DNA from: Neurospora intermedia
Lineage: Eukaryota > Ascomycota > Sordariomycetes > Sordariales > Sordariaceae
DNA: 64,000 bases
Direction of reading: 5' to 3'
Assembly (NCBI GenBank): GCA_037102815.1
Contig: BTPP01000003.1
Coordinates: forward strand, 2,666,001-2,730,000
Part shown: positions 25,369 to 37,900 of the stretch, one piece after another
How the letters are laid out: the number at the start of each line of letters is the position of its first letter
Numbering within the stretch: the first letter of the stretch is position 1
Notes under the pieces: generated by a model
What the model was told of the DNA's origin: nothing
The model's input: only the letters and a program-made list of their open reading frames with translations
Database searches by the model: none
Program-made: the position numbers and the translations under genes

Positions 25369-27950
25369 GGTGAACAGGTGTCGAAGCTGATGCGCTCAGT
25401 CGGAGAGCTCGAGGCAGCTTCTGTGTGTTTGAAGACTGTCGGTTCGGCGCGGGGGTGTTGTTAGGTGATGGTGTGTAGTTAGGTGATGATGGATGGAGCT
25501 TCCTTGGCAAGGCGGGCGAGACGACGGGCTGCCCGGTCTGAGGAGGTGTGAAGTGCACTGATGTTGGCAGGTATTCCAGGTCCAGCGGGCATGTATACTC
25601 TACCTAGTGTCCAGTAAGGTGCCCGTTGGGAATACGCAGTGGAGGCGTTGGCAGCCGCAGCGGCCCCCTCCTTCCAGCGGGCAACCTCGCTGGAAGATAC
25701 CCTCGATGATGCACAACAAGGAGAGCTCCCTGTAGCTTTCCCCATCAGCCCCAGCTTTATACATGCAGTGTGTGTAGGTAGTTGCAACCTGAACCCGCTC
25801 TCTGGGCAGCTCGCAACGAAACTGGAAGCAATCACTTCCAGTCATCCATCCCGGTCTTGCACCACGCTCTCGTCAGACTGAGAGGATAGTGACACCTCAG
25901 CTTCGAGTACATATCTTGTATATACCTATATATCGTGTATATATATGTGTGTATCGCTCGTCTGTTCGCTGTTAAACTTTCTCTTTCTCTGCTTCAACCA
26001 TCCGGTACTCCTCAGCCGCCCAAACCAACATCAGGCCGTGTTACCTACCTCTACCATTCTCTATATACGTACCTGTTAGCCAGCCTTACAAACGGTGATT
26101 ACCTTTAGCTATACATGCCTCTATACAGCCAGGTGAAGATTACTACCACGCATTCGATACACAGCTGTCAGCTTCACCTGGGCCAGCCATAAGGGAAGGA
26201 GGAAAGCTCCCATCATGAATGATGCCAAGACGCATGTCTTGGCACCAATGGCACCTGTGGCACCGCCTTAGGTAGCTACTGGTTGATAATGCCATGTTTC
26301 TTTTTGCATATTTGACGCTTGGACGAATAAGCTTATGCCATATTCACACATAGCTCGATATGCAGCACATCGCCGCCCATGCTTCGAACAATGTCCCGTC
26401 ACTAAATCGAACAAGAAACGATGCTGAGAAGGTCCAGGGTACTTCCAGACAGCAGAATAAGCGGTACTGCTGAAGCAGGCATGGGTTGACAGGGCAAAGA
26501 CGCCGTCGGTGATCGAGGGTGTGATGGGACCTTGGACTTCCGTGGAGTGGAATCGAACGTGTGCCAACAAGTCGAAACATGACTGCCGGAAAAAGACCGC
26601 GATTCCACCCATATGCACGAGGCAGAGGCCCTACAGCTTCCCATATCCACTTGCCATGCAAGAAGGATACTTGGGACATCTCAATGCGAACAAGACCCGA
26701 TCAATCGGGACGGCCGAGGTTTTTTTTTAGTTTGGTGTTTTTTGGACTTCATCCGGGTATGCCCTTGCGAACCCTTAAATGTCGAGGGCGGGAGCAGCGT
26801 CAGTGAGGGCATTCACTAGCGCTGATTGATGGATGGGCCTGAAAGTTAAAGAAAGAACTAAGGGATTGTGACGAATGGCAGTTACGTTTCCAGGGAATTG
26901 GCCGTCGGTCCAAAAAAACCGAGGGGTTGGGTGCTACGGTGCTGAGAAGTCTAGGTCAGCCCTCTCAGCGCGGGATTGAGAGAGAGTGTGTGTGTGCCTG
27001 GCTGGAGAGTGGTGCCGTCGACAGACACTCTTTTTTTGCGAGGAGGTTGGGAAGCCAAAAACGATGGCACCGCACCTTTGCACCGACCCGGACCCTCCCT
27101 GCTGGCCGCCCACAACTGCTTGGCCCTACACTTTAGTGTACTTGCCCGGTCACCCGCACCACCACCCTGACACCCTTCTCCGTCCGACCACTCCGATCAG
27201 GCCCTCCGTGAACCTTGCTTGACCAAGGCTAAGGTAGGTATTAAAATCTGCAGTGACAAAGGCTGCATCCTGCTGCATTCTCCCGTTTTCCCTCTTCCCT
27301 CTTTTTTCTTCCTTTTCCTTCTCCTAGTCGTCACTGGAGTCAGGCACTGATCTTCGAGGTTCGGTCTCAGTCAGAGTCTGTTGCCCGTCGCTGAACCCTT
27401 ACCACCAAGCTACCTACTCAGTCGCGGCTCACTTGAGCTTACACTGATATTAGGGCGCACCCCGCGCAACCTAGCAGGACAAGGAAACGAGAACGAAAGA
27501 TCTGGCAATCAGTGGTATCGTTTGGTTCATCCAGAAGAGACGCGATAGGCCCGACGAGCAACAAATCAGTTGAGAAGCGCAAAACAATATCACTCGGATC
27601 AGAAGCAGCTCTGGAGTTACCGCATCCGACACAGGCACATTCTGAGATTTACACCAGACGACGGGACCTAGCGACCGCTGCACCGCTGTACCTGCACATT
27701 ACTGCTGTAGCTCCACCCCGCTCACCGCCGTACCGACAGTCCTACACGCGATAGAAGCAGCCCTTCGAAGCTAGCACGATCCGATCGGCAGGAACTTTGC
27801 ACGGTCCACCCGCACCCAGCCCCGGCCCGGACCTTCCAAAGCGGGCCCCGGGCATACTTGGACCGACCGACAATCGGGAACGGCGCATCTCCACCGGCAC
27901 TCTGATATTCTGCGCTTTTGAGAACTTGACAACCACACAGCAATCTCACC
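25369..27950. other. Divergent spacer between VMA13 and the secreted membrane protein gene
   Basis: About 2.6 kb of shared upstream DNA. TATATA-rich sequence lies near 25915-25950. The last ~700 nt are C/T-rich on the plus strand and probably contain the promoter and a long 5' leader of the gene at 27951. The minus-strand frames at 25479-25845 and 26268-26679 show no family features and were not called. Confidence 0.5.
27286..27328 (+). promoter_or_regulatory. Pyrimidine tract upstream of the 27951 gene
   Basis: An almost pure C/T stretch, with CTTCTCCTAG at its end, about 620 nt before the start codon. It could be a core-promoter CT tract or the 3' end of a leader intron. Inferred from composition only. 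Confidence 0.3.
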
Positions 27951-29168
27951 ATGGCATCCCAGAAATCGCCGCTGAGTTGGTTCCCAGCTCTGTTGCTGGC
28001 CTGCGCGACGTTACCACAGTATGCGGCTGCAGCTCCTTACCCGCAGCCAGAGCCACAGGCAAATGTTCAATGGGTGACCTCCATCTGGACCGACACGTTG
28101 ACGCAAACCCACACTAGCATCTACAGCACTGTTGTTGCAGCTGTGCCCACGGGCGGCCCCGATTGCGTTCCCAACACCAGTCTTGGCGAGTCAGCATGCG
28201 GCAGCATTTGCTGTGCGGCATCGCAGAAGTGTCAATACGCCGGCCAGTGCATGGCGAAGGGTGCCGACGACCCCCCATTCTTGGGCAGCACCTTGGTCGG
28301 CCACACTTACACCACCCAATACAGCGCCCCTTACCGTCCTACCAGCGGCGCGACAGGAACCGCAGCCAGTGCTACAGCCAGCAGCACAGGCGGTGCGGGC
28401 GGTGGTGCGGGTGGTGGTACGGGCGGCGGTGCGGCCGGTGGTGAGGCCGGTGGCGGCACGGCTGATACCGGTCTGAGCGGAGGAGCGATTGCGGGTATCG
28501 TTATCGGCACACTCGCCGGTGTTGTTCTGCTTCTGTTGCTGTGCGCATGCTGCATCGTGCGCGGCCTGTGGCACGGTTTCCTGGCCATCTTCGGCATCGG
28601 AGCCGGCAACAAGAGGAGCAAGGAGACCGTCGTCGAGGAGGAGCGTTACGCTCGTCACAGCGGCCGGAGAGACTCTCACGGCTCTTGGTACGCCGGCGCC
28701 GGTGGCGGTCGTCCCAGCGGGGCCGCTGCGCGCAAGGAAAGCAGCGGAAAGGGCCTGATGGGCGCCGGAGCCGCTCTCGGTACGCTCTGGCTCTTGCTCG
28801 GAATGAAGAAGGATAAGAAGAAGGAGTCGTCGAGACGCAAGTCCAGGAGCGAGAATAGCAGCTATTACTATTCTGACTATACCTCCAGCGGAAGCCCTAG
28901 TAAGTTTTGCTAACCGACCGGCAAGCCGAATCATAAATGAGATGATTGTTCAGATGCTAACCTTCGAACCGCAACAGGCTCGTTCAGTAGCGATAGACGA
29001 ACTCGGCGCTCTGCACGCTCTGCCTCCGCTCACGGCGGTGCTGGTAGGACCAGAACAGCCAGCAGAGTGACCAGGACGACGACCCGCGTGTCGCGCGTTA
29101 GCTCCGTGCCTCCGCCTCCTCCTGGTCAACGCCGCATTTCGAGATCTCCCGGCCCTATGAGGGGATGA
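27951..29168 (+). CDS. Secreted type-I membrane protein with Gly-rich stalk, function unknown
   Basis: Exons 27951-28899 and 28978-29168 (78-nt intron, GTAAGT donor) give 379 residues. Residues 1-27 are a signal peptide (hydrophobic LLLACATL, then AAAA-P). The outer part contains WVTSIWTDTLTQT and six closely spaced cysteines (SACGSICCAASQKCQYAGQC) likely to form disulfides. A Gly/Ala-rich stalk follows (about residues 140-175). A transmembrane helix lies at about 183-208 (AIAGIVIGTLAGVVLLLLL), then a basic cytoplasmic part with a second hydrophobic stretch (LMGAGAALGTLWLLLG) followed by KKDKKK. The C-terminal tail after the intron is rich in Arg and Ser (SDRRTRRSARS), with a Pro run. The layout resembles fungal cell-surface sensors with a Ser/Gly stalk, but no named domain was recognised; function is not assigned. 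Confidence 0.85.
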
Positions 29169-30629
29169 AGAACTTAGGTCCTAATGCTGAACTGATGCCT
29201 TGCAGCCGCATGCACTTCATCTGTCAGGGCAGGCATGCTGCACTGCATGAGCCCCTATACAGATGACAAAGCGATAGCAAACAGTTATTTTGCGATTCCT
29301 CGTTTCTTTGTACATGTCTTTTCTGAGTTTTTCCCCCTCCCCCTGCGGATTCTCACTATATAACACCATCACCATCCCAATCCCCTCACATAGAGGCGCT
29401 GAGCACTTGTGGATTTCCTCTTCATCTTTTCAACCTTCTTTTTTCACGCAACTATCTCCTCAAGATTTTTATTCTATCACGGCGTTATATCCTCGAATTT
29501 AGGCGAGGTCGAGGAGGATTTTCCCAAGGGGTTTCACTTTCCAGGGTTCGTTCGTATATATGATGGCTTCAGCGACGCGGGATGATTGGTCCAGTGGATG
29601 ATGTGGAGGATGAATATGGTGTTTAGCGAGCGAGTTCCTTTGAGCGAGCAAAGGCTGATTCGAAAGCGCAACGGAGAAAGGGAAGAAGAGGAAGTGGCGG
29701 TAGCAGTGGCAAGGATGATGACGATGACGATGAGGATTAGGATGCAGGATTCCGGACGGACATGTGTAATGAATGACCTGATTGATGTACGTATGTATGT
29801 ATGTATGCATGTGATGAAAGGAGAGATTTGGTTTAAATGAGATGACATATCAATGACGAGTTGGCAAGAGCGGGAAGCGTAAAGTTCCCAAAGTGAAGAC
29901 GCACTCATCAGAGCTACAAATCGCGGTGTGATTAGCGGGAGAATGTGTTGCTTTGCTATTGATGCATGAATACCTCTAGTATCAACGGCGCGTGAGAATT
30001 TGTTCAACCTTTTGAGAGGCGGGCTTAGTTCAAGGTTAGGTGCAACTTACCCCTGAATCGTGCAGGAGTGGTCAATAACAAAGTCCTATGCCTATATAAC
30101 GTTTTCTCTCCGGCGTAAAACCACACGATGGGCTCTCGATCAGAGTGAAGACTCATTTTAGATTTGGTCTCTGGAGACTCTTCGACTCACTCATTTACTG
30201 AGTTAGTCTGGGTATAGTATGAACATCAGCCTAACAGACAGAATTATCCCCAGCATCTTCTCTGGCGCTCTCGTGATGCCCATTTTCCCAGACATGTACG
30301 GTCGTCACACGCTCGATGCTCGGTTTGTGTTGTTTGGGTATTCTCTCGTTATGTTCTGCGGTTGCGTTTTCCTGGTCCAAAGAGAACACATGTGACATGC
30401 CCGTCTCTCCTCCCTCAGTCACCCACTGGAAGAGGAGGACGCCTCCCAGGACATTGATGCTAGGTAGTTGGCGAGACCCCGAGAAAGGGGGGGTGATTCT
30501 TCAAAAGATTTGCCCATTTTGCCCGTAGCGAATTTTTTCCCTTACGCTACAAAATATGCAAATGCCAAAGACCCTTGCCACTCCGGTGAGACCCATAAAG
30601 CACAAAGAAACCCATGCCGAGCTGCACGT
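29169..30629. other. Convergent spacer between the membrane-protein gene and RPL9
   Basis: About 1.5 kb between facing stop codons. It contains a TATG microsatellite at 29788-29806. Minus-strand frames at 29499-30007 look like shadows of repetitive DNA. No gene called. Confidence 0.5.
29788..29806. repeat. GTAT/TATG tetranucleotide repeat
   Basis: About four and a half tandem copies of a TATG unit in a non-coding spacer. Confidence 0.75.
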
Positions 30630-31701
30630 TTACTGGTCCTCGACAATGTTGCCCTTCTCGGAGACGTAGATACCGTCAAGGAACTGCAAGCCGTATTAGC
30701 AAAACAAGCCATCGTTTGCTGGCTCTCCAACCAGCCCATAATAGTTCCCTGGGAGCATGGATTTTTGCAACGTACCTTACGGATATCCTTGTTGCGCACC
30801 CGGCAGATCTGCTGGATATCAGCAGCGGACTGGGAGACACCCTCGAGGGAGTTGCCGGAGAGGACAAGCTCATCCTTCTGGGCCTTGGAGATCTCGACAT
30901 CGACACCGGGCTGCATAACGACGCGGCGGACGATCTTCTCGCCAATGAAGTTGCTGCACACACGCCTCTAGTCAGCATATTTGGTCCACCTCGGTGCATA
31001 CGCCGCCTTGTATTCCGAATTCTCCTAGAGCGGGACTCGTTTCCAAACGTACCGGATCTCGACCTCGAAGTTGCCAGTCTCGGCGTTCTTCTCAACGTTG
31101 ACGTTGATGGGGAAATGGGCATAGACGTAGCGCATCTTGTACTTGAAGCCCTTGGTGACACCGATGATCAAGTTGTTGATGAGGGTGCGGACGGTACGGA
31201 GAGCGGCAACGTTCTTGCGGTTGCCATGGTGAATCTCGAGACCGATGATGCCCTTCTTGATGACGGAGAAGTTGACGGCGATGTGGCTGAGATCCTTGAC
31301 GAGCTTGCCACGGGGGCCCTCGACGGTAACGATCCTGGACTTGATCGAGACCTTGACTGTAAACCGAAAGTGGCGTTAGTGATACGCATCTTATACGCGA
31401 CAAGCCCAAACACAGTTGTTTCGATTTACAAGCTCGGCCGGCCTGCGAAAAAAAAAAAACGACCATCCCCCGTATAGCAGCTATCCAGCCCAGATTCGTT
31501 GTCCCAATCAACCCATTCCCATGCCAATTCCTCTCCGCCTGGTGGTTGCCGTCGGTCGGTCGGTCGCTTTCGCCTGGCCAAGCCCGCGCCTCGGCCGTCT
31601 TCTCTCGCTCGGGCCGTAGATATCGCAGAATAACGTCAATCAAGCGCAAACGTACCGTTCTCAGGGACCTCCAGGGTCTCCTCACTGTGGATGTAGCGCA
31701 T
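30630..31701 (-). CDS. RPL9: 60S ribosomal protein L9 (uL6)
   Basis: Large-subunit ribosomal protein uL6, which sits near the sarcin-ricin loop. Exons 31656-31701, 31053-31356, 30776-30953 and 30630-30683 give 193 residues, matching the usual eukaryotic length (about 190). The protein starts [18 protein letters not shown] and contains [36 protein letters not shown] and [17 protein letters not shown], all diagnostic of the family. Introns are 299, 99 and 92 nt, all with GTACGT donors. The first intron follows 46 coding nucleotides, as is common in fungal ribosomal protein genes. The gene is divergent from VPS26 with about 1.2 kb between starts. Confidence 0.97.
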
Positions 31702-32929
31702 TTTGGCGTCGGTCGGAGGGTGAGGAGATGAGGGTGGTCAATTCGTCGTCGAGGTGGACTGGAGGTTGCAAAACCCAAAGAAAAATGTCGATTTTGGGGC
31801 GCCCGGAATAATTCAACTTGTGTGTGCCGACCGCCCGCGCTGCCTGCCTTAGGGCAGAGGGGCTGGTGAATGCTGCCATTGGCTCGTCTCGCGACGGAAC
31901 ATGACAAAGTGGAGCAAACCTGGTCTGTGCAGCGACTGGTCAGCCTCCCGGGTCTGGCTCCAGCCTCAACTTTCCACCTACACTGTCGGTCCTCACTGTG
32001 TTCGCGTGCATCTCGTCCAGCAACGCGTTTCTGAAAGGCTCGTCATGGTCAAGTTGTGCCATTCATCATCACCATGGGAAGCTAACAACGGGCTCATAAG
32101 GCTATTCGCAAGCTGCACGTAGGGTCTTGGTATCATTGCTTTTTGGCCTCGTCTACTGGGGCATGGGCATACTATCATCGTATTACATCACCAGGCAATT
32201 GGGAGCACGGACAAAGGTCCCATGAGTGTAGTTGTCCTTCATGGCTCAAGTTCGCTGCGGTTCTTGAACCAGAGTTCTTATGCAACCCCCGGCCCCTGGT
32301 GATGGTTGATCGCCAAGGTGGGTTTAAAGCCAGCGGCCGACTGGTGCAAGCTTGCACAGCTCCAGTTGCCGGCCCAGAAGTTGCTCACTCGACGCCCAGC
32401 CGGCAATCACACCCCCACTTTAGCCCAGCTCGCTCAATGGGCAAACAGACACCGCCCCGGACAAGGAGGGGCCGACCAAGCTGTGCTGCGCGCGCTGACG
32501 ACGACCTAGGGAAAGCTGGCGCCGCTTCGTCTGAACCACTGCATCAGTAACAGCCGAGCTACTTGCCAGACCTATACAATCGACATACCGACACTATACC
32601 GGACATCGCAAGTGAGCTTCAGTTTACCTTCAGCCTTTTGTACGTGAGAAATTCATTGAAAGGACAAAGATAAAAAAAAAAAAAAAATCAAAAAAACCGA
32701 GAGCTGAAGCTACAACATTCTCGTGCGAGTCCTGTTACTAATTACTCGGATTGTCTCTATAGTTGCCTGTCCAACCCAGACAGAAGCTACCCACCACTTG
32801 GTCTAACTTACAGGGCCATTGGCGTCGCGCCCATTCGCTTCCAGATCAAGACGTCCCTTTCCTATCCGCAACACCGCGCGCCAGAATCTATAACAACCCG
32901 ATCATAATCAAGAACCATCGCAGCCTACC
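31702..32929. other. Divergent promoter region of RPL9 and VPS26
   Basis: About 1.2 kb between two start codons. A short A run lies at 32673-32687, and the sequence just before VPS26 is C/A-rich. No gene supported. Confidence 0.5.
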
Positions 32930-34100
32930 ATGTCGTACTTCTTTGCAACGCCGGTCGATATCGACATAGTCCTCGACGATGCTGACGAGCGATCCATGGT
33001 GGATGTCAAGCTGGACAAGAACCGGCGCGAGAAGGCTCCGCTGTATATGGACGGCGAGTCGGTCAAGGGCGCCGTGACGGTGCGGCCCAAGGATGGCAAG
33101 AGATTGGAGCACACGGGCATCAAAGTCCAGTTCATTGGCACAATAGAGATGTTCTTCGATCGCGGGAACCATTACGAGTTCCTGTCTCTAGTGCAGGAAC
33201 TCGCGGCCCCGGGCGAGCTGCAGCACCCCCAGACGTTCGACTTCAACTTCAGAAACGTGGAGAAGCAATACGAGTCATACAACGGCATCAACGTCAAGCT
33301 GCGCTACTTTGTGCGCGTTACCGTCTCCCGCCGCATGGCCGACGTCATCCGCGAGAAGGACATCTGGGTCTACAGCTACCGCATCCCGCCCGAGATGAAC
33401 AGCAGTATCAAGATGGACGTCGGCATCGAGGACTGTCTGCACATAGAGTTCGAGTACAGCAAGAGCAAGTACCACCTCAAGGATGTCATCGTGGGCCGCA
33501 TCTACTTCTTGCTTGTACGGCTCAAGATCAAGCACATGGAGCTCAGCATCATTCGCCGTGAAACAACGGGTGTTGCCCCGAATCAGTACAATGAGAGCGA
33601 GACCTTGGTGCGGTTTGAGGTTGGTCCCCACCCATTGGCTCACCTGCTTATCAATGCCATCCAGTTTCCTCAACAGAGTGCTGACTTTATGGCTGCATAG
33701 ATCATGGACGGCTCACCATCAAGAGGAGAGACCATTCCCATCCGACTGTTCCTAGGCGGCTTCGATCTGACACCCACCTTCCGTGACGTCAACAAGAAGT
33801 TTTCCACAAGATACTACCTCAGTTTGGTTCTCATAGATGAAGGTAAGTTTCAAACAGGATCAATTATTACGCCATCCTCGTCCCCTCCCCCCTCCCCTCT
33901 TCCCGCGGTCCTCTTCGCAGTTACTCAAAGCCATTTCCTCAAACACAGATGCCCGTCGGTACTTCAAACAGTCAGAGATTATCCTCTACCGACAAGCCCC
34001 TGAAATCGCAGCTGCGGCGGCCGCTGCCCCACCCGGTCAAAACGCTCTACCAGCGCCGCCTCCCAACGATAATAGGCTTGCGGGGATACCTGCTGCTTGA
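32930..34100 (+). CDS. VPS26: Retromer subunit VPS26
   Basis: Arrestin-fold subunit of the retromer coat, which returns cargo from endosomes to the Golgi together with Vps35 and Vps29. Exons 32930-33619, 33701-33842 and 33949-34100 give 327 residues, the usual length. The start MSYFFATPVDIDIVLDDAD, the core GTIEMFFDRGNHYEF and LKYFV-like LRYFVRVTVSRRMADV, and the C-terminal GETIPIRLFLGGFDLTPT followed by YYLSLVLIDEDARRYFKQ are textbook family segments. Introns are 81 nt (GTTGGT donor, CATAG acceptor) and 106 nt (GTAAGT donor). An Ala-rich run and a Pro-rich end follow the conserved domain. Confidence 0.97.
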
Positions 34101-34928
34101 GCAGCTGATCTCGATGAATCGCCAAGTGAAAGTGGAACAAGCGAGCGAAAGCAAGATGCTTGAATGTCTAGAGAATGGCTTAGATATACAGCCGATGATT
34201 ATATCATAATGATTTTGAGAAGAATGGATGGGTGGATGAACGGAACGAACAGACAAAGAATAATGAATTGGTATTAAGAAAAAAGCGAATGCGCGCTGGC
34301 AATACGGTAGCGGTTTATTTGTTTGTTGCTCGGTTGGAGGGACGGCGGCTCTAGCGGGACTTGATAAAACTCCCATGTGTGAGAATGAGTCAAATTTTAC
34401 CCAAATATTTCTCAACTTAGCATGGCATGGCGTTGGCTTTTCGAACAAGATGAATTCTATCATAATTCCAGATGGAACGGCTGCGGCGCCGTCGCGATCG
34501 TTGTTCCCTCTCTTCTCTCCATACGACTGGATCTCGCCCTTGAGTTGACGATAAGCGAATCAAGATTTAGAAAACACACTCAACGGGGACTTCTTGATCG
34601 AAACTATAGTGTACGTGCTGGCATATGCTAGGTTAATTGTTGTGCGAATAAGACACTACTTAAGGACAGTTAAGCAGCCCAACATCAATCACCATACACT
34701 CACTCATCGTATCACAGAAAACCCGGTACTCCCACCAACGATCGAGACATAACGAAGGCTTCAAATTCGTAACCCGCTGTTCCTAATCCCGCAACTAGAC
34801 CGTTTCTGTCCTTTTTCTTTATCCATGATTTCTCATCCTAGCATCGCAACAGAAGCAAACTAGCAATCAGGCAAGCCAAGACATGCAGACCAGCTCACTC
34901 AACCCATTGAAAAGCCACCCAACAACAC
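34101..34928. other. Convergent 3' spacer between VPS26 and NUP120
   Basis: About 830 nt between facing stop codons; AT-rich with several possible polyadenylation signals. No gene seen. Confidence 0.55.
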
Positions 34929-37900
34929 TCACGACATGAGGATGTCCCCATCGTCACCACCAAATCCATCCGAAAATCCAAACTGGTTGTTCTGGATGGC
35001 CACAATCTTGTCCAGCTCCTGCTGGTACTGCTTCCGGATGTCGGCCAGCGTAAGCAGCTTCCTGCGCGGCTCGTCAGAGAACAAATCGGAGGCGGTGGAA
35101 AACTGCCTCAACTTCTCTGCAAGGACACGATCCTCCTCCTGCTGAGCTTCAGATGAAGAAGCAGCCGCTGCCGAAGCCCTAGTGGTCCTTCCTGCTGTCT
35201 TCTTCTTCTTGGAGGGTTGCTGCTGCTGCTGTTGTTGTTGCTGTTGTTGGGCGGGATCTTCAACGGTGTCAAGGCGCTCTAGAAGATCGTCGAGATGGTC
35301 TTCCAGGTTATCAACACCGCCCTTGCCGTTGAGCTTCACGTCTTGGTCTTCATCGTCTTCGTCGGAGAGAATCTCCGTGAAGATGTACGCCTCCCCCTTT
35401 GCCTGGACGCAGCTCAGCGCGTTGATGAGCAACAGGTATTGTCTCGTCACCTGCGTATCCAGCGCGTCCTCCCCACTGACACCGACCTTGTCGCCTTCAC
35501 CTATCTGTCTGAGCTTCTGCAGCCGGTCGAGCAGAATGGAGGCGGCGCCGCGGTAGTCGTTGTGGCTGATGCGCCAGGCGTACAAGATCTGGTGGTACGG
35601 CACGCCATTGAGTACGTCGCGGACTTGTCGGCATTTCTCGACCAGGATCTCGTCGACCGTGGTTTGCAGACCGGAAAAGGGCAGATTGACCAGCTCAGTG
35701 TTCTGGCCGGCTTCGCACATCTTCTCGACGAGCTTGCGAAGGTATGACTTTTGCAGCACCTCATCGTCGACCATGGCGAGCAGAGTGGAATGCGCAACGT
35801 CGAACTGGGAGATGGCCGTGGAGGCGGTGAAGAGGCGGGAAAGCATTTCCGTCTTGACATCGTTGTGCTTGGTCCGCTGGCTGCTGGAGTTCTCGTCGTC
35901 CTGGTTGTCCTGGATGAACTGCAGAGCAAGCTTGGAGAACTCAACGACGTAGGAATAAGCCCTTTGTCGTTCGAAAAGGTTCACAACGTGAGCGTAGTAG
36001 TTGGGAAGTCCGCTGTAGAGCAGCTTCCACTCGGTATCGTCGAGAAGACCGGCGCTATGCCGTTGCACAGTCGTGCGCTCTGTGCTGAGGCCAACTGATG
36101 CCTTCTTGAAGCACTGAGCGGCAGTGCTGTGCTCGTTGAGGGCAAGGAACACACGGCCCTGGATGTAAGTAGAAAACGGATCTTGTTGGGCAAATGGGTT
36201 GAGTTCCTTCGCGAGGTCTGGACGGCCCTGCTTCAGAAGCCAACATTGCATAACTCCATTGTCGAGCTCAATGGAGCTAGTCGGAGCACAGATGTCAAGA
36301 ACAACATCAGTGATGCTAGACAACAGAGGTTTGCCATGGCTTTCCGGCAACCCCAAGAGGTGTCCAATGAGTCCTTCTAAAGCAGTAATTGCACAAGTCT
36401 CCTCCTTGCCATGGGTGGCCACAGATGTTGCGGAGCTAGAGTGATCGGCCTTTGGCACAGGGATAGTAAGCTCTGTCTTAACCATCCACCTGAGATGCTC
36501 GAGCCGCTTAAGAGCATCAACAAGTTTGCGGTAGACTAGGCCGACGTCGAACCTCGCGTGTAGTGCACTCTTCTCGTCTTCAATCTCATCCTCCATGTGA
36601 ACCAGAAGAATGAGCTGGCTGAGGAGTATCTTCCAGTGAAGCTCGATCGTCTCCTGCACTGTTCGAATGACCAGTTTCCGGCCAAATCCTGTGAACGGCG
36701 CTCGCACTTCCTGCGAGTTCCTATCACCTGCCGCTGTGATTAGCTCGAACAAATCTTCGTACAATCTAGGAGTAACCATTTGGAAGTTCCGCCCCAGGGT
36801 TTCCACCGCTTGAGCCACATCCTCTTCGGTGACTTGACGCCAGAACCCTGCCTTATCGTAGAACTGCTGCATGCGCTCGGCATCTGATAGTGACGACTCT
36901 TCGAATAGCTCTGCGCGTAAAGCCGCTCTGCTCAACTCCAACATGCTGTCCGAGAAGACGTCGACAAAGTTCAGGCCGGCCGAGACCAAAGCGGCAACGT
37001 CCCGATCCTTCTGACTGGGGGCTTCGATGTTGTGATAGATTCGGTCAAGGTCGCTACAATACCTGATAGCAGACAAGAGATCGGCACAGGCGACCCAGAT
37101 CATGCCATCCACAGGATCAAGAACCAAGGATAGTGCTTCACCCCTTTGCTTATCCAACTCTAGTAGCAGCCGCCAAAACCGTGTCCACTGAGTCTCGCTC
37201 GTACCCCTGAACTGTTCATAGTCCGGCCCTCCAACCGAGCTTCGATCAAGTGTCGTGGTAGCTCCAAGGACGGAGCAAATTGACTCCGCAATGTTCTTCT
37301 TGGATTTCGAATTGCTCTCTTGGTACGTTCCAAGGCCCTTTTCGTACATTACCAGTGCTGTCTCGAGCGTCGACTTGGTAAACCTGCCCGGGAAGAAGAC
37401 AAGGTCCAACCACTTTTCGGTTGAATCCACGGGATCACAAGGGCCCGACGTCTGCGCAGATGCTGCCGAAGAATCGACATTCACCATTGTCCAACTATCA
37501 TCAAAAGGACCGCTGGCGCTCCCTGGGCGTACCTGGAGCTTCTGGACCCGGTAGGTGATATTGTTCTTCCACAGTGTCCACAATTCAGGCCCCTCTGCTT
37601 GTTGCGCGACAGCAAAGTCGGCCAAAGTCCAGATATCCAAAGAAGACGGGCTAGCCGGGACCAGCTTCTGTTCCGGGAAGCAGTCGGCGACATGGATCGA
37701 TCCTTGGGCATTGGCCTTCACTTTCCAGAACTTGAACTCGCCTGACCCTATTGGAGAGTAGGTGACGACCAAACATTGGCCGGGGCCATTGTCCACAATG
37801 CGGATTAGGTTGGTTTGAGAGGGGTCGATAGTCCATCGGGCAATATCTTGGGGATCGCGCTTAGCGTTCAGGATGTCGCCCGTATACATGATCTGGCCCG

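Noticed and set aside
30614-31477. 287-codon plus-strand frame
   Set aside because: It is antisense to RPL9, whose exons and motifs are unambiguous on the minus strand.
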